Assembly: GCA_002085115.1 (NCBI GenBank)
Contig: MZGQ01000017.1
Span: 1-32,630, forward strand
Source of the DNA: Desulfococcus sp. 4484_241
GTDB taxonomy: Bacteria; Desulfobacterota; Desulfobacteria; Desulfobacterales; Desulfosudaceae
Length of the DNA stretch: 32,630 bases
Direction: 5' to 3'
The first letter of the stretch is position 1. Every line of letters starts with the position of its first letter. Of this stretch, positions 19,880-31,189 are shown piece after piece. The notes under the pieces are model-generated. The model had not been told where the DNA came from, ran no database searches, and was given only the letters and a program-made list of their open reading frames with translations. The position numbers and the translations under genes were made by a program.

Positions 19880-20791
19880 ATGACTGCAAAACTGATCAAG
19901 GGAACCGAGATACGGGAGGAGATTCTAAAGGAGATCGAAGACGAGGTGAAAGAGATCAAGGAAAAACATGGACAGGTGCCTGGTCTTGTGACGATCCTGG
20001 TTGGTGAAAATCCCGCATCGATATCTTATGTAACACTCAAGATTAAAACGGCACACAGGGTCGGTTTCAAGGAGGTCCAGGATTCTCAGCCTGAGGATAT
20101 ATCGGAAGAGGATCTTCTGGCCCTGATTGACAAGTACAACAAGGATGATTCTATTCACGGTATTCTTGTCCAGCTGCCGCTTCCGAAACATATAAACGAG
20201 AAAAAGGTGCTAAACGCCATAGATCCCGACAAGGATGTTGACGGATTCCATCCTGTAAACGTTGGAAGACTGATGATCGGCGGCAGTGAAGTGAAGTTCC
20301 CGCCCTGCACACCGGCCGGAATTCAGGAGATGATTGTCAGGGCAGGGGTTGAAACAAAGGGAGCGGAAGTTGTTGTAGTGGGACGGTCCAACATCGTGGG
20401 CAAACCCATAGCAAACATGATGCTTCAAAAAGGGCCTGGCGCAAATTCAACAGTTACGGTTGTCCACACCGCGACAAAAGACATGGCTGCACATTGTAAG
20501 CGTGCCGACATACTCATAGTGGCTGCAGGCGTCCCGGGGCTGGTGAAGCCTGAATGGATTAAACCGGGCGCATGTGTTATAGACGTTGGAGTGAACAGGG
20601 TCGGAGAAAAACCCAGCGCAAAGGATCCCAACAGGATGGTTCCCATACTCAAAGGGGACGTTGATTTTGATGCGGCAAAAGAGATCGCCGGGTATATAAC
20701 ACCGGTTCCGGGCGGTGTCGGTCCCATGACCATAACCATGCTTATGCAAAACACCCTGAGATCCCTTAAGTTCAAGCTGGGCCTGATGTAA
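19880..20791 (+). CDS. folD: Bifunctional methylenetetrahydrofolate dehydrogenase / methenyltetrahydrofolate cyclohydrolase
   Basis: VGENPASISYVTLKIKTAHRVGF...HGILVQLPLPKHINEKKVLNAIDPDKDVDGFHPVNVGRL...GRSNIVGKPIANMML...ITPVPGGVGPMTITMLMQNTL. Confidence 0.96.
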   Translation: MTAKLIKGTEIREEILKEIEDEVKEIKEKHGQVPGLVTILVGENPASISYVTLKIKTAHRVGFKEVQDSQPEDISEEDLLALIDKYNKDDSIHGILVQLPLPKHINEKKVLNAIDPDKDVDGFHPVNVGRLMIGGSEVKFPPCTPAGIQEMIVRAGVETKGAEVVVVGRSNIVGKPIANMMLQKGPGANSTVTVVHTATKDMAAHCKRADILIVAAGVPGLVKPEWIKPGACVIDVGVNRVGEKPSAKDPNRMVPILKGDVDFDAAKEIAGYITPVPGGVGPMTITMLMQNTLRSLKFKLGLM

Positions 20792-20800
20792 CTGGCGAGC

Positions 20801-20848
20801 TTGCCGGCGCGCCTTTTGTTTGAATGACGGGGTGCGCCGGCAATTTTT
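20801..20848 (+). terminator. Rho-independent terminator after folD
   Basis: TTGCCGGCGCGCC...GGTGCGCCGGCAA followed by TTTTT. Confidence 0.85.
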
Positions 20849-20901
20849 CGGTTGACAAGCAGGGGGAAAAGAGGGTAAAAGATTTTTTCGTTTTTCTGTG
20901 A

Positions 20902-20976
<75 letters not shown>

Positions 20977-20985
20977 TTTTTTTAA

Positions 20986-21060
20986 GGCGGCATAGCCAAG
21001 TGGTAAGGCATCGGTCTGCAAAACCGACATTCTCCGGTTCAAATCCGGATGCCGCCTCCA
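20986..21060 (+). tRNA. tRNA-Cys (GCA)
   Basis: GGCGGCA...TGCCGCC acceptor stem plus T and CCA; anticodon loop TCTGCAAAA; T arm TCCGGTTCAAATCCGGA. Confidence 0.96.
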
Positions 21061-21126
21061 TTTCACATCAAAATCCATTACGCTTTATAACTCCTTTTTG
21101 AAAAACAAATTTAAGGTGGGCACCTT

Positions 21127-21981
21127 ATGGTCGATGAATCGTGTGTGAACACTGCCATAAACGCTTGCGTACAAGCGGGCAGGGCTGTTTTGGAGGTGTA
21201 TGGAAAAGACAGGTTTGATGTTTCGTACAAGTCTGACAACTCTCCGCTTACAGTTGCAGACACAAAATCCCATGGTATTATCTCATCATATCTCAGGAAG
21301 ACCGGCATACCGGTTCTAAGCGAAGAGGGAAGGGATATCCCCTATAGCGAGCGTTCCACCTGGAAGAGATTATGGATCGTTGATCCCCTTGACGGCACCA
21401 AAGAGTTTATAAAACGAAACGGTGAGTTTACAATAAACATAGCTCTTGTGGAAGACAGGAAAGTGGTGTTCGGAACGATTTTTATTCCAGCCAGAGACAC
21501 TTTGTATGTCGGGGCCAAGAGCCACGGCTCATACAGAATAGACGATCCTGTGCTGATAGAAAGGATCGCAAACGGAAAGATGGCAAACTTAAAAGATATA
21601 ATATCATCTGCGGTGAGGCTGCCTGACAAATCGCCGCTCCCGGGCGTGGTCAGAGTGGTCGGGAGCAGGTCCCACCTTACAGCCGAGGTGGAAGAGTTTG
21701 TCCGGGAGCTTAAGAAAACCCACAAAAAGGTTGAGTTTGTCCAGGCCGGGAGCTCTTTGAAACTATGCCTTGTTGCTGAAGGGAATGCTGATCTTTATCC
21801 GAGGCTTGGGCCTACCATGGAGTGGGATATAGCGGCAGGCCACGCAATCGCTGAAAATGCAGGGGCGCAACTGCTCTGTCATGACACCGGTGCCCCCCTG
21901 GAATATAATAAGGAAGACCTTTTAAACCCCTGGTTTGTTGTAGAGGGGGCAGCGTACAGATCGAGAGAGAGGGAAGTATGA
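21127..21981 (+). CDS. cysQ: 3'(2'),5'-bisphosphate nucleotidase (inositol monophosphatase superfamily)
   Basis: [21 protein letters not shown]...VLSEEGRDI...[29 protein letters not shown]...[14 protein letters not shown]. Confidence 0.93.
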   Translation: MVDESCVNTAINACVQAGRAVLEVYGKDRFDVSYKSDNSPLTVADTKSHGIISSYLRKTGIPVLSEEGRDIPYSERSTWKRLWIVDPLDGTKEFIKRNGEFTINIALVEDRKVVFGTIFIPARDTLYVGAKSHGSYRIDDPVLIERIANGKMANLKDIISSAVRLPDKSPLPGVVRVVGSRSHLTAEVEEFVRELKKTHKKVEFVQAGSSLKLCLVAEGNADLYPRLGPTMEWDIAAGHAIAENAGAQLLCHDTGAPLEYNKEDLLNPWFVVEGAAYRSREREV

Positions 21982-23352
21982 TAGTTCCGGTTATTCTTGC
22001 AGGAGGTTCGGGAACACGGCTTTGGCCACTTTCGCGCGAGCTTTATCCGAAAAGAGGTGGCCGACCCGATTATTATTTGCAACGATAATCACAGGTTCAT
22101 GGTTGCCGAGCAACTTCGCATTATGGGCGTTTTGTGGGACGCGATTGTCCTGGAACCCGTTGGTCGGAATACTGCTCCGGCAATAGCTGTGGCAGCATTA
22201 AAAATCCTTGAGAAAAACAGGGAAGCGGTCCTTCTGGTATTGCCGGCGGACCATTTTATAGAGAATATATCCGTATTCCAGGAGGCGGTCGAGGCCGGGC
22301 GTTATTACGCTTCCATGTCAGCACTGATAACTTTCGGTATAGTGCCTACAGCTCCTGAAACCGGGTATGGATATATCAAGCGAGGTGGCCCGGTACGGCT
22401 CAAGGGTGAAAACAGTCCCGGCGAGGGGCCGGGTAACGCCGCCATGATAGAGTCTTTTGTTGAGAAACCGGACCTGCAAACAGCTAAGCAGTACCTTGAG
22501 TCGGGGCAGTACTTTTGGAACAGCGGCATGTTCATGTTCAGGGCCGATAAGGTATTGGAAGAGCTTGAACGTTTCTCGCCGGATATAGTTTCTGCCTGCA
22601 GAAAAGCCGTGTCTCTCGGGAAAACCGACCTCGATTTTTTCAGGCTGGACAAAGGCGCCTTTGAAGAGTGTCCATCCGATTCCATCGATTATGCGGTTAT
22701 GGAAAAGACCGACAGCGGCGTTGTGATTCCCCTTGATGCGGGATGGAACGATCTCGGATCGTGGGAGGCACTGTGGAACGTCGGGAAAAAGGATGAAAAC
22801 TCAAATGTTCTTTCCGGTGACGTAATAACACATGATGTAGCCGATTCATATATCAGGTCGGGCTCACGTCTGGTTGCGGCAGTCGGCTTGTCACGGCATG
22901 TGGTTGTGGAAACTCCGGATGCTGTGCTTGTATCCCATCGCGACAGAGTACAGGACGTAAAGTCAATAGTGAGTAAGCTGAAATCCGGCAACAGAAGGGA
23001 GGCCATTTCCCATAAAATTGATTACAGGCCGTGGGGCTCATGTGAAACCCTTATTTTCTCAGAACGGTTTTATGTCAATCACCTTCTGATAAGGCCTGGG
23101 CAGAAAATTTCGCTGCAACGGCATGAACACCGCGCAGAGCATTGGGTCATCATCGACGGCACAGCCCTGGTGACAAGGGGGGAGGAGACTTTTACCCTTA
23201 CCAGGGACCAGTCGGTTTTTATACCCGCAGGGGTGGCCCACAGACTCGAGAACAGGGGAGATACACCACTTGACGTTATAGAGGTCCAAACCGGAAACGA
23301 CATAACAGCGGCCGATATAGCCCGTATGGATGATGCGTATGGCAGGGAGTAG
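21978..23352 (+). pseudogene. manC: Mannose-1-phosphate guanylyltransferase / mannose-6-phosphate isomerase, frame-disrupted with an apparent internal deletion
   Basis: ATG 21978 encodes [25 protein letters not shown] (intact signature), then shifts frame. The rest ([48 protein letters not shown]...RPWGSCETLIF...) is +1. Roughly 25-30 residues normally following SRELYPK are absent. Confidence 0.8.
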
Positions 23353-23860
23353 GGATATTCATGACGCCGCTGTCTTGCAGTCTGATCCGTCTTTGCATGA
23401 TCGGTCACATTTCATGGACCTGGCGCTCAGAGAGGCAAAAAAGGCGCTTGCCACAGGTGAGGTGCCGATAGGCGCATTACTGGTTTCTGCAAAAGGAGAG
23501 GTGATCGCATCTGACCACAACCGTCCGATATCTTCGTGCGATCCGTCTGCCCATGCAGAGATCCTTGTGATTCGTGAGGCTGCGCGTCTTTTGTCAAATT
23601 ATCGATTGCCAAATACGACCCTCTATGTTACGGTCGAGCCCTGTGTGATGTGTATGGGCGCAGTGATTCACGCAAGAATAGAAACGGTCGTGTTCGGCGC
23701 CAGTGAGCCAAGATGGGGAGCTGCGGGTTCGCTTTACGATTTTACGGCAAACACCGGCCTGAACCACAGGCCTGCTGTAATATCCGGAGTCCGTGAGGAT
23801 GCGTGTAAAACGCTGCTTCAATCTTTTTTTAAGGAAAAAAGACGCCGGGACATTCTGTAA
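23330..23860 (+). CDS. tadA: tRNA-specific adenosine deaminase
   Basis: MDLALREAKKALATGEVPIGALLV...DPSAHAEILVIREAARLLSNYRLPNTTLYVTVEPCVMCMGAVIHARIETVVFGA; HAE and PCxxC zinc motifs. The 5' end overlaps the end of manC. Confidence 0.94.
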   Translation: MMRMAGSRDIHDAAVLQSDPSLHDRSHFMDLALREAKKALATGEVPIGALLVSAKGEVIASDHNRPISSCDPSAHAEILVIREAARLLSNYRLPNTTLYVTVEPCVMCMGAVIHARIETVVFGASEPRWGAAGSLYDFTANTGLNHRPAVISGVREDACKTLLQSFFKEKRRRDIL

Positions 23861-23889
23861 CCCGTGTTTATGCAAAAAACATTTTATGA

Positions 23890-25197
<1,308 letters not shown>

Positions 25198-25287
25198 CCC
25201 GTTTTTTACAGCTTGCTCCTGTGGCAAAACAATTTTGTTGACAACATGGCGCGTGTTATTTAAAAATTCAGGCACAAGCAACCAAGT

Positions 25288-25364
25288 CGGGACGTGGCTC
25301 AGTCTGGTAGAGCACAGCGTTCGGGACGCTGGGGCCGCTGGTTCAAATCCAGCCGTCCCGACCA
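25288..25364 (+). tRNA. tRNA-Pro (CGG)
   Basis: CGGGACG...CGTCCCG acceptor stem, discriminator A and encoded CCA; anticodon loop GTTCGGGAC; T arm CTGGTTCAAATCCAG. Confidence 0.95.
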
Positions 25365-25482
25365 GTTTAAAACAGATATTTTGTGTCTGAAAGACCGCAA
25401 GGCCGGATGTTTCTCCCGGGTTTCAATTTTAGCGCAGTAACGTCAAGGTCTTATGGCACACCCACAGGAGGGGAGTTTTTAC

Positions 25483-26199
25483 ATGCCACACAATAATGAG
25501 CCTTTATATCCCATCGAGTATGCGTTCGAATTTCAGGACGGCAGAAAAAGAACTTTCAAGATAGAGCTTGACCCTGATACCATTTCGATCGTTAATCCCA
25601 CGCCAAGCAGTTTCCCGGAATGGACAAGGCTTGATAACGAGCGTTGCGAGGTGTGCACCCTGTCCCCTGACAAGCATGAATACTGTCCTATAGCCCTGAA
25701 TATCGCTGAGCTTGTGGATGAGTTCAAAGATTCCTTTTCATATGACAGCTGCCGTGTCATATGCACCACGCCTGAGCGCTCATATCAAAAAGACACTTCC
25801 GTGCAGGAAGGGCTTTTCTCTTTGATAGGCATAATAATGGCCACGAGTGATTGCCCTGTCATGGATCTTTTCAAACCGATGGCAAGATTCCACCTGCCTT
25901 TTTCCACCATTCAGGAGTCTATGGTGCGCACCACTTCCCTATACCTGCTGAGGCAGTACTTTGAATACAAAAGGGGTAACGAACCGGACATAGACATGAA
26001 AGGGCTTGACGCCCATTACGAAAGGGTGCAGAAACTGAATAAAGGCATTCTTAACAGAATAGGATCCGTTTCGGAAAAAGATGCTGACAGGAACGCAATT
26101 ATAATACTAAATTCACTTGCGCAACTGTTTAACGTTGAGATTGAGGATAACCTGACATCTGTGGAGTATCTTTTTAACATCGCTCCATCCGGTAGTTGA
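25483..26199 (+). CDS. Conserved hypothetical protein with a CxxC...C cluster
   Basis: Start ATG 25483 after AGGAGGGG. MPHNNEPLYPIEYAFEFQDGRKRTFKIELDPDTISIV...RCEVCTLSPDKHEYCPIALNIAELVDEF...; good RBS and coding composition, family not identified with confidence. Confidence 0.85.
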   Translation: MPHNNEPLYPIEYAFEFQDGRKRTFKIELDPDTISIVNPTPSSFPEWTRLDNERCEVCTLSPDKHEYCPIALNIAELVDEFKDSFSYDSCRVICTTPERSYQKDTSVQEGLFSLIGIIMATSDCPVMDLFKPMARFHLPFSTIQESMVRTTSLYLLRQYFEYKRGNEPDIDMKGLDAHYERVQKLNKGILNRIGSVSEKDADRNAIIILNSLAQLFNVEIEDNLTSVEYLFNIAPSGS

Positions 26200-26218
26200 C
26201 GGTCTATACCGTTAAATA

Positions 26219-27913
26219 TTATTCCAATTGCTGCGGGTTCAGTTTTTTTTCTGCGTATTGTTTGTAGACCCCCTTTTTCACAAAGAGTTCCATTATATCT
26301 TTGTCTATATGCCCGGCCTTTTTCATGGCTTCCAGAATTTCCACCGCCTTGGAAACAGGCATTGGTTTCTTGTATGGCCTGTCCCTGGCGGTAAGAGCTT
26401 CGAATACATCCGCTATTGCTATTATCCTGGCCTGAAGCGGGATCTCATCTTCTTTCAGCCCTAATGGATATCCTGACCCGTCCAGTTTTTCATGGTGCGC
26501 CGAAGCATATTCCGGTACATGCGCAAAACGTTCGGGAAAGGGCAGTTCGCGCATTATGTTGAGGGTCATTTCGGCATGCTTTTCGATAATCCTGCGCTCC
26601 TCGTCAAGCAGGTTCCCCCTTGGTATTGTAAGGCACCGGGTTTCGTTTTCAGACAGCCATGGGTACTCATTTTCTCCTATACGATAGGTTCGTGCGGCTA
26701 TATCCTTTACCTGCCGTATTGAGCGGTCATCCACTGCCCCTTTGCTTGCATTGATCGTCTTCAAAAAGTCGATGGTATCAAGTATTTCTGTCTTTTTCCC
26801 CTGAAGCTCACGATTTAACAACTTTATACGCTTTATCGCTTTTTCCGAGTTGTCCGTTTCAAGGATTTCTATTTCCGAACGCAGATACTCGTTCTCCATA
26901 AGCTGCATTATGAGCAGAAGCCTGGTTTCTATAAGGTGAATACGATCGAAAACTGTCTCGAGTTTGTTTTTTTTGCTGACTATGTGTTCCGGGGTAGTGA
27001 TTTTACCGATATCGTGCATCCAGGCAGCCAGGCGAAGCTCCTCCATCTCATCGTCGGTAAAACGGATATCCTTGAACGGTCCGCTGCTGTCCTGGTTTAT
27101 GGCTTCGGCAATATCCATGGTCAGGCTGACTACACGATTTATATGGCCGCCGGTGAATGGGGATTTTGCGTCTATGGCCGTTGCAATACTTTTGATGAAA
27201 GCGTAAAAAAGAGCCTTCAAATCCTCTATGAGCTGGGTATTTGTTAAAGCAATGGCAGCCTGCGAGGCAAGGGATGATATAAGATCCACAATCTCCCGGG
27301 GAAAGGCTGTAGTTTCGCCGGTTTCCGGATCCTTTGCGTTGAGGAGCTGAAGAACACCTATGATTTTATCCTCGTGGTTTTTCAGCGGAATGACCAGCAT
27401 CGATTGACAGCGATACCCTGTAGCGGCGTCATACTCCTTCGTGCCGCTGAAATCGAACTCTTCTGTTTGATACACATCTTCGATATTGATCGTCTCCCCT
27501 GTAATGGCAACATGCGATGAAACATTGGCATGGTTGGGATTCCCGTCAGCGTCGAAAAGCGGAACGTTTGGAATATCCCATGAAGAACTGTTCTTGCGTA
27601 TCTTCATGGAATCGTTCTGGAGAACCGCAAAACGCAGGGAACGGGCCTTGCCGTCAACGATGTAGAGTGTTCCGCCATCCGCTCCAGAGAGGTTCCGCGC
27701 CGCCTCGACTATCATCTCAAGCAGCGTGTCAAGGTTTTTCTGGCCGGAGAGCGCCATGCCTATCTGTGCAAGCTTACGTATATGCTCGATCTGCCCCTCT
27801 GCATACCCCCTTACCTCCTTTACAATATTTTCAAGAAGCCTGCCAAGTTTCCTGTCACCAGACAGCTTGAAGACGATATTGTTGATTAATATTAACAGAT
27901 AACTTATTATCAT
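26219..27913 (-). CDS. GAF + HD-GYP domain protein (predicted cyclic-di-GMP phosphodiesterase)
   Basis: GAF domain (LDTLLEMIVEAARNLSGADGGTLYIVD...), HD motif AAWMHDIGKITTPEHI, GYP motif HHEKLDGSGYPLGLKEDEIPLQARIIAIADVFEALTARDRPYK. Confidence 0.93.
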   Translation of the reverse strand: MIISYLLILINNIVFKLSGDRKLGRLLENIVKEVRGYAEGQIEHIRKLAQIGMALSGQKNLDTLLEMIVEAARNLSGADGGTLYIVDGKARSLRFAVLQNDSMKIRKNSSSWDIPNVPLFDADGNPNHANVSSHVAITGETINIEDVYQTEEFDFSGTKEYDAATGYRCQSMLVIPLKNHEDKIIGVLQLLNAKDPETGETTAFPREIVDLISSLASQAAIALTNTQLIEDLKALFYAFIKSIATAIDAKSPFTGGHINRVVSLTMDIAEAINQDSSGPFKDIRFTDDEMEELRLAAWMHDIGKITTPEHIVSKKNKLETVFDRIHLIETRLLLIMQLMENEYLRSEIEILETDNSEKAIKRIKLLNRELQGKKTEILDTIDFLKTINASKGAVDDRSIRQVKDIAARTYRIGENEYPWLSENETRCLTIPRGNLLDEERRIIEKHAEMTLNIMRELPFPERFAHVPEYASAHHEKLDGSGYPLGLKEDEIPLQARIIAIADVFEALTARDRPYKKPMPVSKAVEILEAMKKAGHIDKDIMELFVKKGVYKQYAEKKLNPQQLE

Positions 27914-27981
27914 GCCAAATGGTAGTTGGGCAACAGCCGGGATCTGTCCGGCAAAAACTCTTTTAAATGTGTGAGCATACC

Positions 27982-29244
27982 ATGAACACCATGAAAGAAA
28001 GTATCAAGGCTCTAATTGAAAAAGGTGTTTCAATCCCTGCGCCGGAGAGCATTGAGATAGGCCCGGAAGTAAACATTGAAAACATTTCCGGTGACGGCGT
28101 TACCATACATTCGGGATGCAGGATCTACGGCGACTCAACGTTTATCAGCCGGAGTGCCGTGATTGGCCATGAGGGGCCGGTAACCATTGAAAATTGCCAA
28201 ATAGGTCCGGATGTCAGGCTCGGGTCCGGTTATTTCAGGCAGGCTGTTTTCTTAAACGGCTCACAGGCGGGCGGCAACTCCCATTTCAGGGAGGGAACGA
28301 TACTTGAAGAACATGTAAAAACCGCTCACTGTGTCGGTCTGAAACAGACCATACTGTTCCCGTTTGTCACATCAGGCAGCCTTGTCAATTTATGCGACTG
28401 CCTGCTTGCGGGCGGAACAGGCCCTGACGACCACAGCGAAGTCGGAAGCTCTTTTGTCCATTTCAATTTTTCAACCAATCGTGACAAGGCTACTCCCTCC
28501 CTTTTCGGTGATGTGCCAAGGGGAGTTATGCTCCGTGAAAATCCGATTTTCCTGGGCGGCCAGGGAGGCGTAGTCGGGCCGGTGCGTTTGGCTTTCGGAA
28601 CAATTACAGCAGCCGGTTCTGTATGCAGAAAGGATGAACACATTTCAGGAAAGCTTATAGTGGAACAGCCGCTAAAGGGCGGCAGCCGGTCATATGTACC
28701 CGGGGTTTATCTCGGTATAAGGCGTATCATTGCAAACAACGTCAACTACATAGCAAATCTTATGGCGCTGTTGCGGTGGTATGAATATGTGCGACAGATG
28801 TTTATCGACCCTGTTACTTTTCCGGAGGAAATTTTAAATGGCCTGAAAGAAAAACTCGTGATGGGAATAGAAGAACGTGTAAGACAGATAAGAAAACTCT
28901 GTGACAACATGCCAAAATCAATAGCTATTTACAGGAACAAAAAAGGTGAAGACGCCGTGCCGGTACTCATCGACCAGATGGAAGAACTCTACGACAAAAA
29001 GGATATTTTAACTGAACTGTTTTCATTGATATTAAAAACAGAGCAGGGAGACGAAACGATACGTGATGATTTTTTAAAAAACATGGAGCCGGTTTTATAC
29101 GATCATGAAAAACAGTATATCGAGGTTATACAGGCGCTTGATTACCACGATGTCATGAACGGCACTGTATGGTTGCGCTCAATAGTGGACAGCGTTGTGG
29201 ACAGAGTGGCGGATGTTCTTCCCGCTTTTGAACTTATGCGGTAG
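27982..29244 (+). CDS. Left-handed beta-helix (hexapeptide-repeat) protein, GlmU C-terminal-like, without a nucleotidyltransferase domain
   Basis: Repeats IGPEVNIENISGDGVTIHSGCRIYGDSTFISRSAVIGHEGPVTIENCQIGPDVRLGSGYF...; immediately upstream of glmM. Confidence 0.85.
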   Translation: MNTMKESIKALIEKGVSIPAPESIEIGPEVNIENISGDGVTIHSGCRIYGDSTFISRSAVIGHEGPVTIENCQIGPDVRLGSGYFRQAVFLNGSQAGGNSHFREGTILEEHVKTAHCVGLKQTILFPFVTSGSLVNLCDCLLAGGTGPDDHSEVGSSFVHFNFSTNRDKATPSLFGDVPRGVMLRENPIFLGGQGGVVGPVRLAFGTITAAGSVCRKDEHISGKLIVEQPLKGGSRSYVPGVYLGIRRIIANNVNYIANLMALLRWYEYVRQMFIDPVTFPEEILNGLKEKLVMGIEERVRQIRKLCDNMPKSIAIYRNKKGEDAVPVLIDQMEELYDKKDILTELFSLILKTEQGDETIRDDFLKNMEPVLYDHEKQYIEVIQALDYHDVMNGTVWLRSIVDSVVDRVADVLPAFELMR

Positions 29245-29261
29245 AGCGAAAGGTGGAACCT

Positions 29262-30493
29262 GTGAGCGCAAGACTGTTTGGCACTGACGGAATCAGGGGA
29301 ATTGCGAACAGGTGGCCCATGACTTCTGATGTGGCGGTTGCTGTCGGCAAGGCCGTGGCCGCCATTACTCTTGGGCATGGTTCTTCTCCCGGCAGGATAG
29401 TTGTTGGCAAGGATACCAGGCTTTCGGGCGACATGCTGGAGCACGCCATCTGTTCCGGAATATCCGCCATGGGTGTTGATGCCCTGCGAGTCGGTGTTTT
29501 CCCGACGCCGGGTGTTGCTTATCTTACCGCTATGTTCAGGGCCAACGCAGGGATAGTGGTTTCCGCATCTCACAATCCATATACCGACAACGGGATAAAA
29601 GTCTTTTCTTCCAACGGGCGCAAGATCACAAGGGCCATGGAAGAAGAGATAGAAGATATGGTTCTTGGACAGGTTGGAAACGGTCATGATGAGTCCGTAC
29701 CGAAATTGCCGGAGCCGCAGTTCGTATCGCGCCAAAACTGTTTCCCAATGCCCACCTGACATCTGTCGAGCCGGACGGGTGCAACATCAACGAAAAATGT
29801 GGGTCTGAACATATATCCGGTTTATGCAGGGAGGTTATTGAACGGGGAGCTGATGCCGGTTTTGCTTTTGACGGGGACGGTGACCGCGTGATCGCAGTGG
29901 ATGAAAACGGTAAACCGTTGACAGGCGACTGCATAATAGCTGTTTGCGCCAGGTTCATGAAAGAAACCGGCACTCTCAGATCGAGCAAAGTTGTCAGTAC
30001 TGTTATGAGCAATGTGGGTCTGACACTGGCTTTGAAGCGGATGGGCCTTGAGCACGTCGTAACCGATGTTGGCGACCGGAACGTTGTTGAAATGATGGCC
30101 GGATGTAATGCGTCACTGGGGGGAGAGGACTCAGGCCATATCGTTTTTTCCGACTACCAGACCACCGGCGATGGTATATTGACCGCACTTATGCTTTGTA
30201 GAATCATGCAGCAGACCGGTGAACCCCTTTCCGCTCTTGCCGGTTGCATAGAGATGTTTCCGCAAGTACTCATAAACGTTGAAGTGAAACACAAACCTGA
30301 TATTGAGTCTGTGCCCGCTCTTGTCGAGGCTATTCGATCTGCCCAGGAAACTCTTGGAGACAGGGGCAGGGTACTGGTGCGCCATTCCGGGACTCAATCC
30401 GTGTGCAGGGTTATGGTTGAGGCCCGCACAGAAAACGAGGCAAAGCACCATGCTTCCCGAATCGCCGGTGTAGTGGAAAAATGCCTTGGCTGA
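29262..30493 (+). pseudogene. glmM: Phosphoglucosamine mutase, frame-disrupted with an apparent internal deletion
   Basis: Part 1: RLFGTDGIRGIANRWPMTSDVAVAVGKA...GIVVSASHNPYTDNGIKVFSSNGRKIT...; part 2, in another frame from about 29730: GAAVRIAPKLFPNAHLTSVEPDGCNINEKCGS...AFDGDGDRVIAVDENGK...GGEDSGHIVF...RHSGTQSVCRVMVEA. Total about 410 codons, versus about 450 for the family. Confidence 0.85.
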
Positions 30494-30901
30494 TAAGCGT
30501 CCGCTCTTTATGGTGTCTGCATGTTCGCATACATTCCGGATCTGTCTATGAGTCTGATGTTAAATGTTTTCGCTCCACGGTTTTATTGATAATCTGTGCC
30601 TGCGTAAGAGCTCTGAACAGCATTAATTGATCTATACATCATGTCTAATCCGTTATACATGTAAATTTTGTAAAAAGTGTTGATTTTCACTTTTTTGTAT
30701 GGTAAGGCAACTGTATGATTGAATTGACTTTCCACAAGTATCTTCTGATTAACGGGGGAGCTGGCTGCCTGGCCATGCGTTATACGGGGTAACCGGGATT
30801 CCTGCCGCCAGGAAATCTTCTTGTGCATCATGTCAGTTCAGTCTTGTGGTGGGGCCGCTGATTTGCGGCTAAATGTAAATTTTTTTGTTAAGGAGGTCGG
30901 T

Positions 30902-31102
30902 TTGGCTGAAGGAATCGTAAAGTGGTTTAACGAAAAAAAGGGGTTTGGATTTATTGAAGTAGATGAAAGCAAGGATGTTTTTGTCCACTATTCAGCAATC
31001 TCAATGCCCGGTTTCAAGACACTTTCCGAGGGGGATAGAGTTACCTTTGAGATCGAAGAGACGGAGCGGGGGCCAGCTGCAAAGAATGTAGTACGGACAT
31101 AA
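30902..31102 (+). CDS. Cold-shock domain protein (CspA family)
   Basis: TTG 30902 after [73 protein letters not shown] (KGFGFI and VFVHY motifs). Confidence 0.95.
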   Translation: MAEGIVKWFNEKKGFGFIEVDESKDVFVHYSAISMPGFKTLSEGDRVTFEIEETERGPAAKNVVRT

Positions 31103-31138
31103 AAAAGCGTTTTTTTAACAGTTCTTCTTCCTACGGGT

Positions 31139-31189
31139 AAAAAAAGAGGGTTGTGTTTTATTATGGGGAAAACGTAACCCTCTTTTTTT
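31139..31189 (+). terminator. Rho-independent terminator after the csp gene
   Basis: AAAAAAGAGGGTT...AACCCTCTTTTTTT inverted repeat with U-tract. Confidence 0.8.

Noticed and set aside
30583-30831. 82-aa minus ORF upstream of csp
   Set aside because: No recognisable motif, RBS or coding signature; likely chance ORF in the intergenic region.
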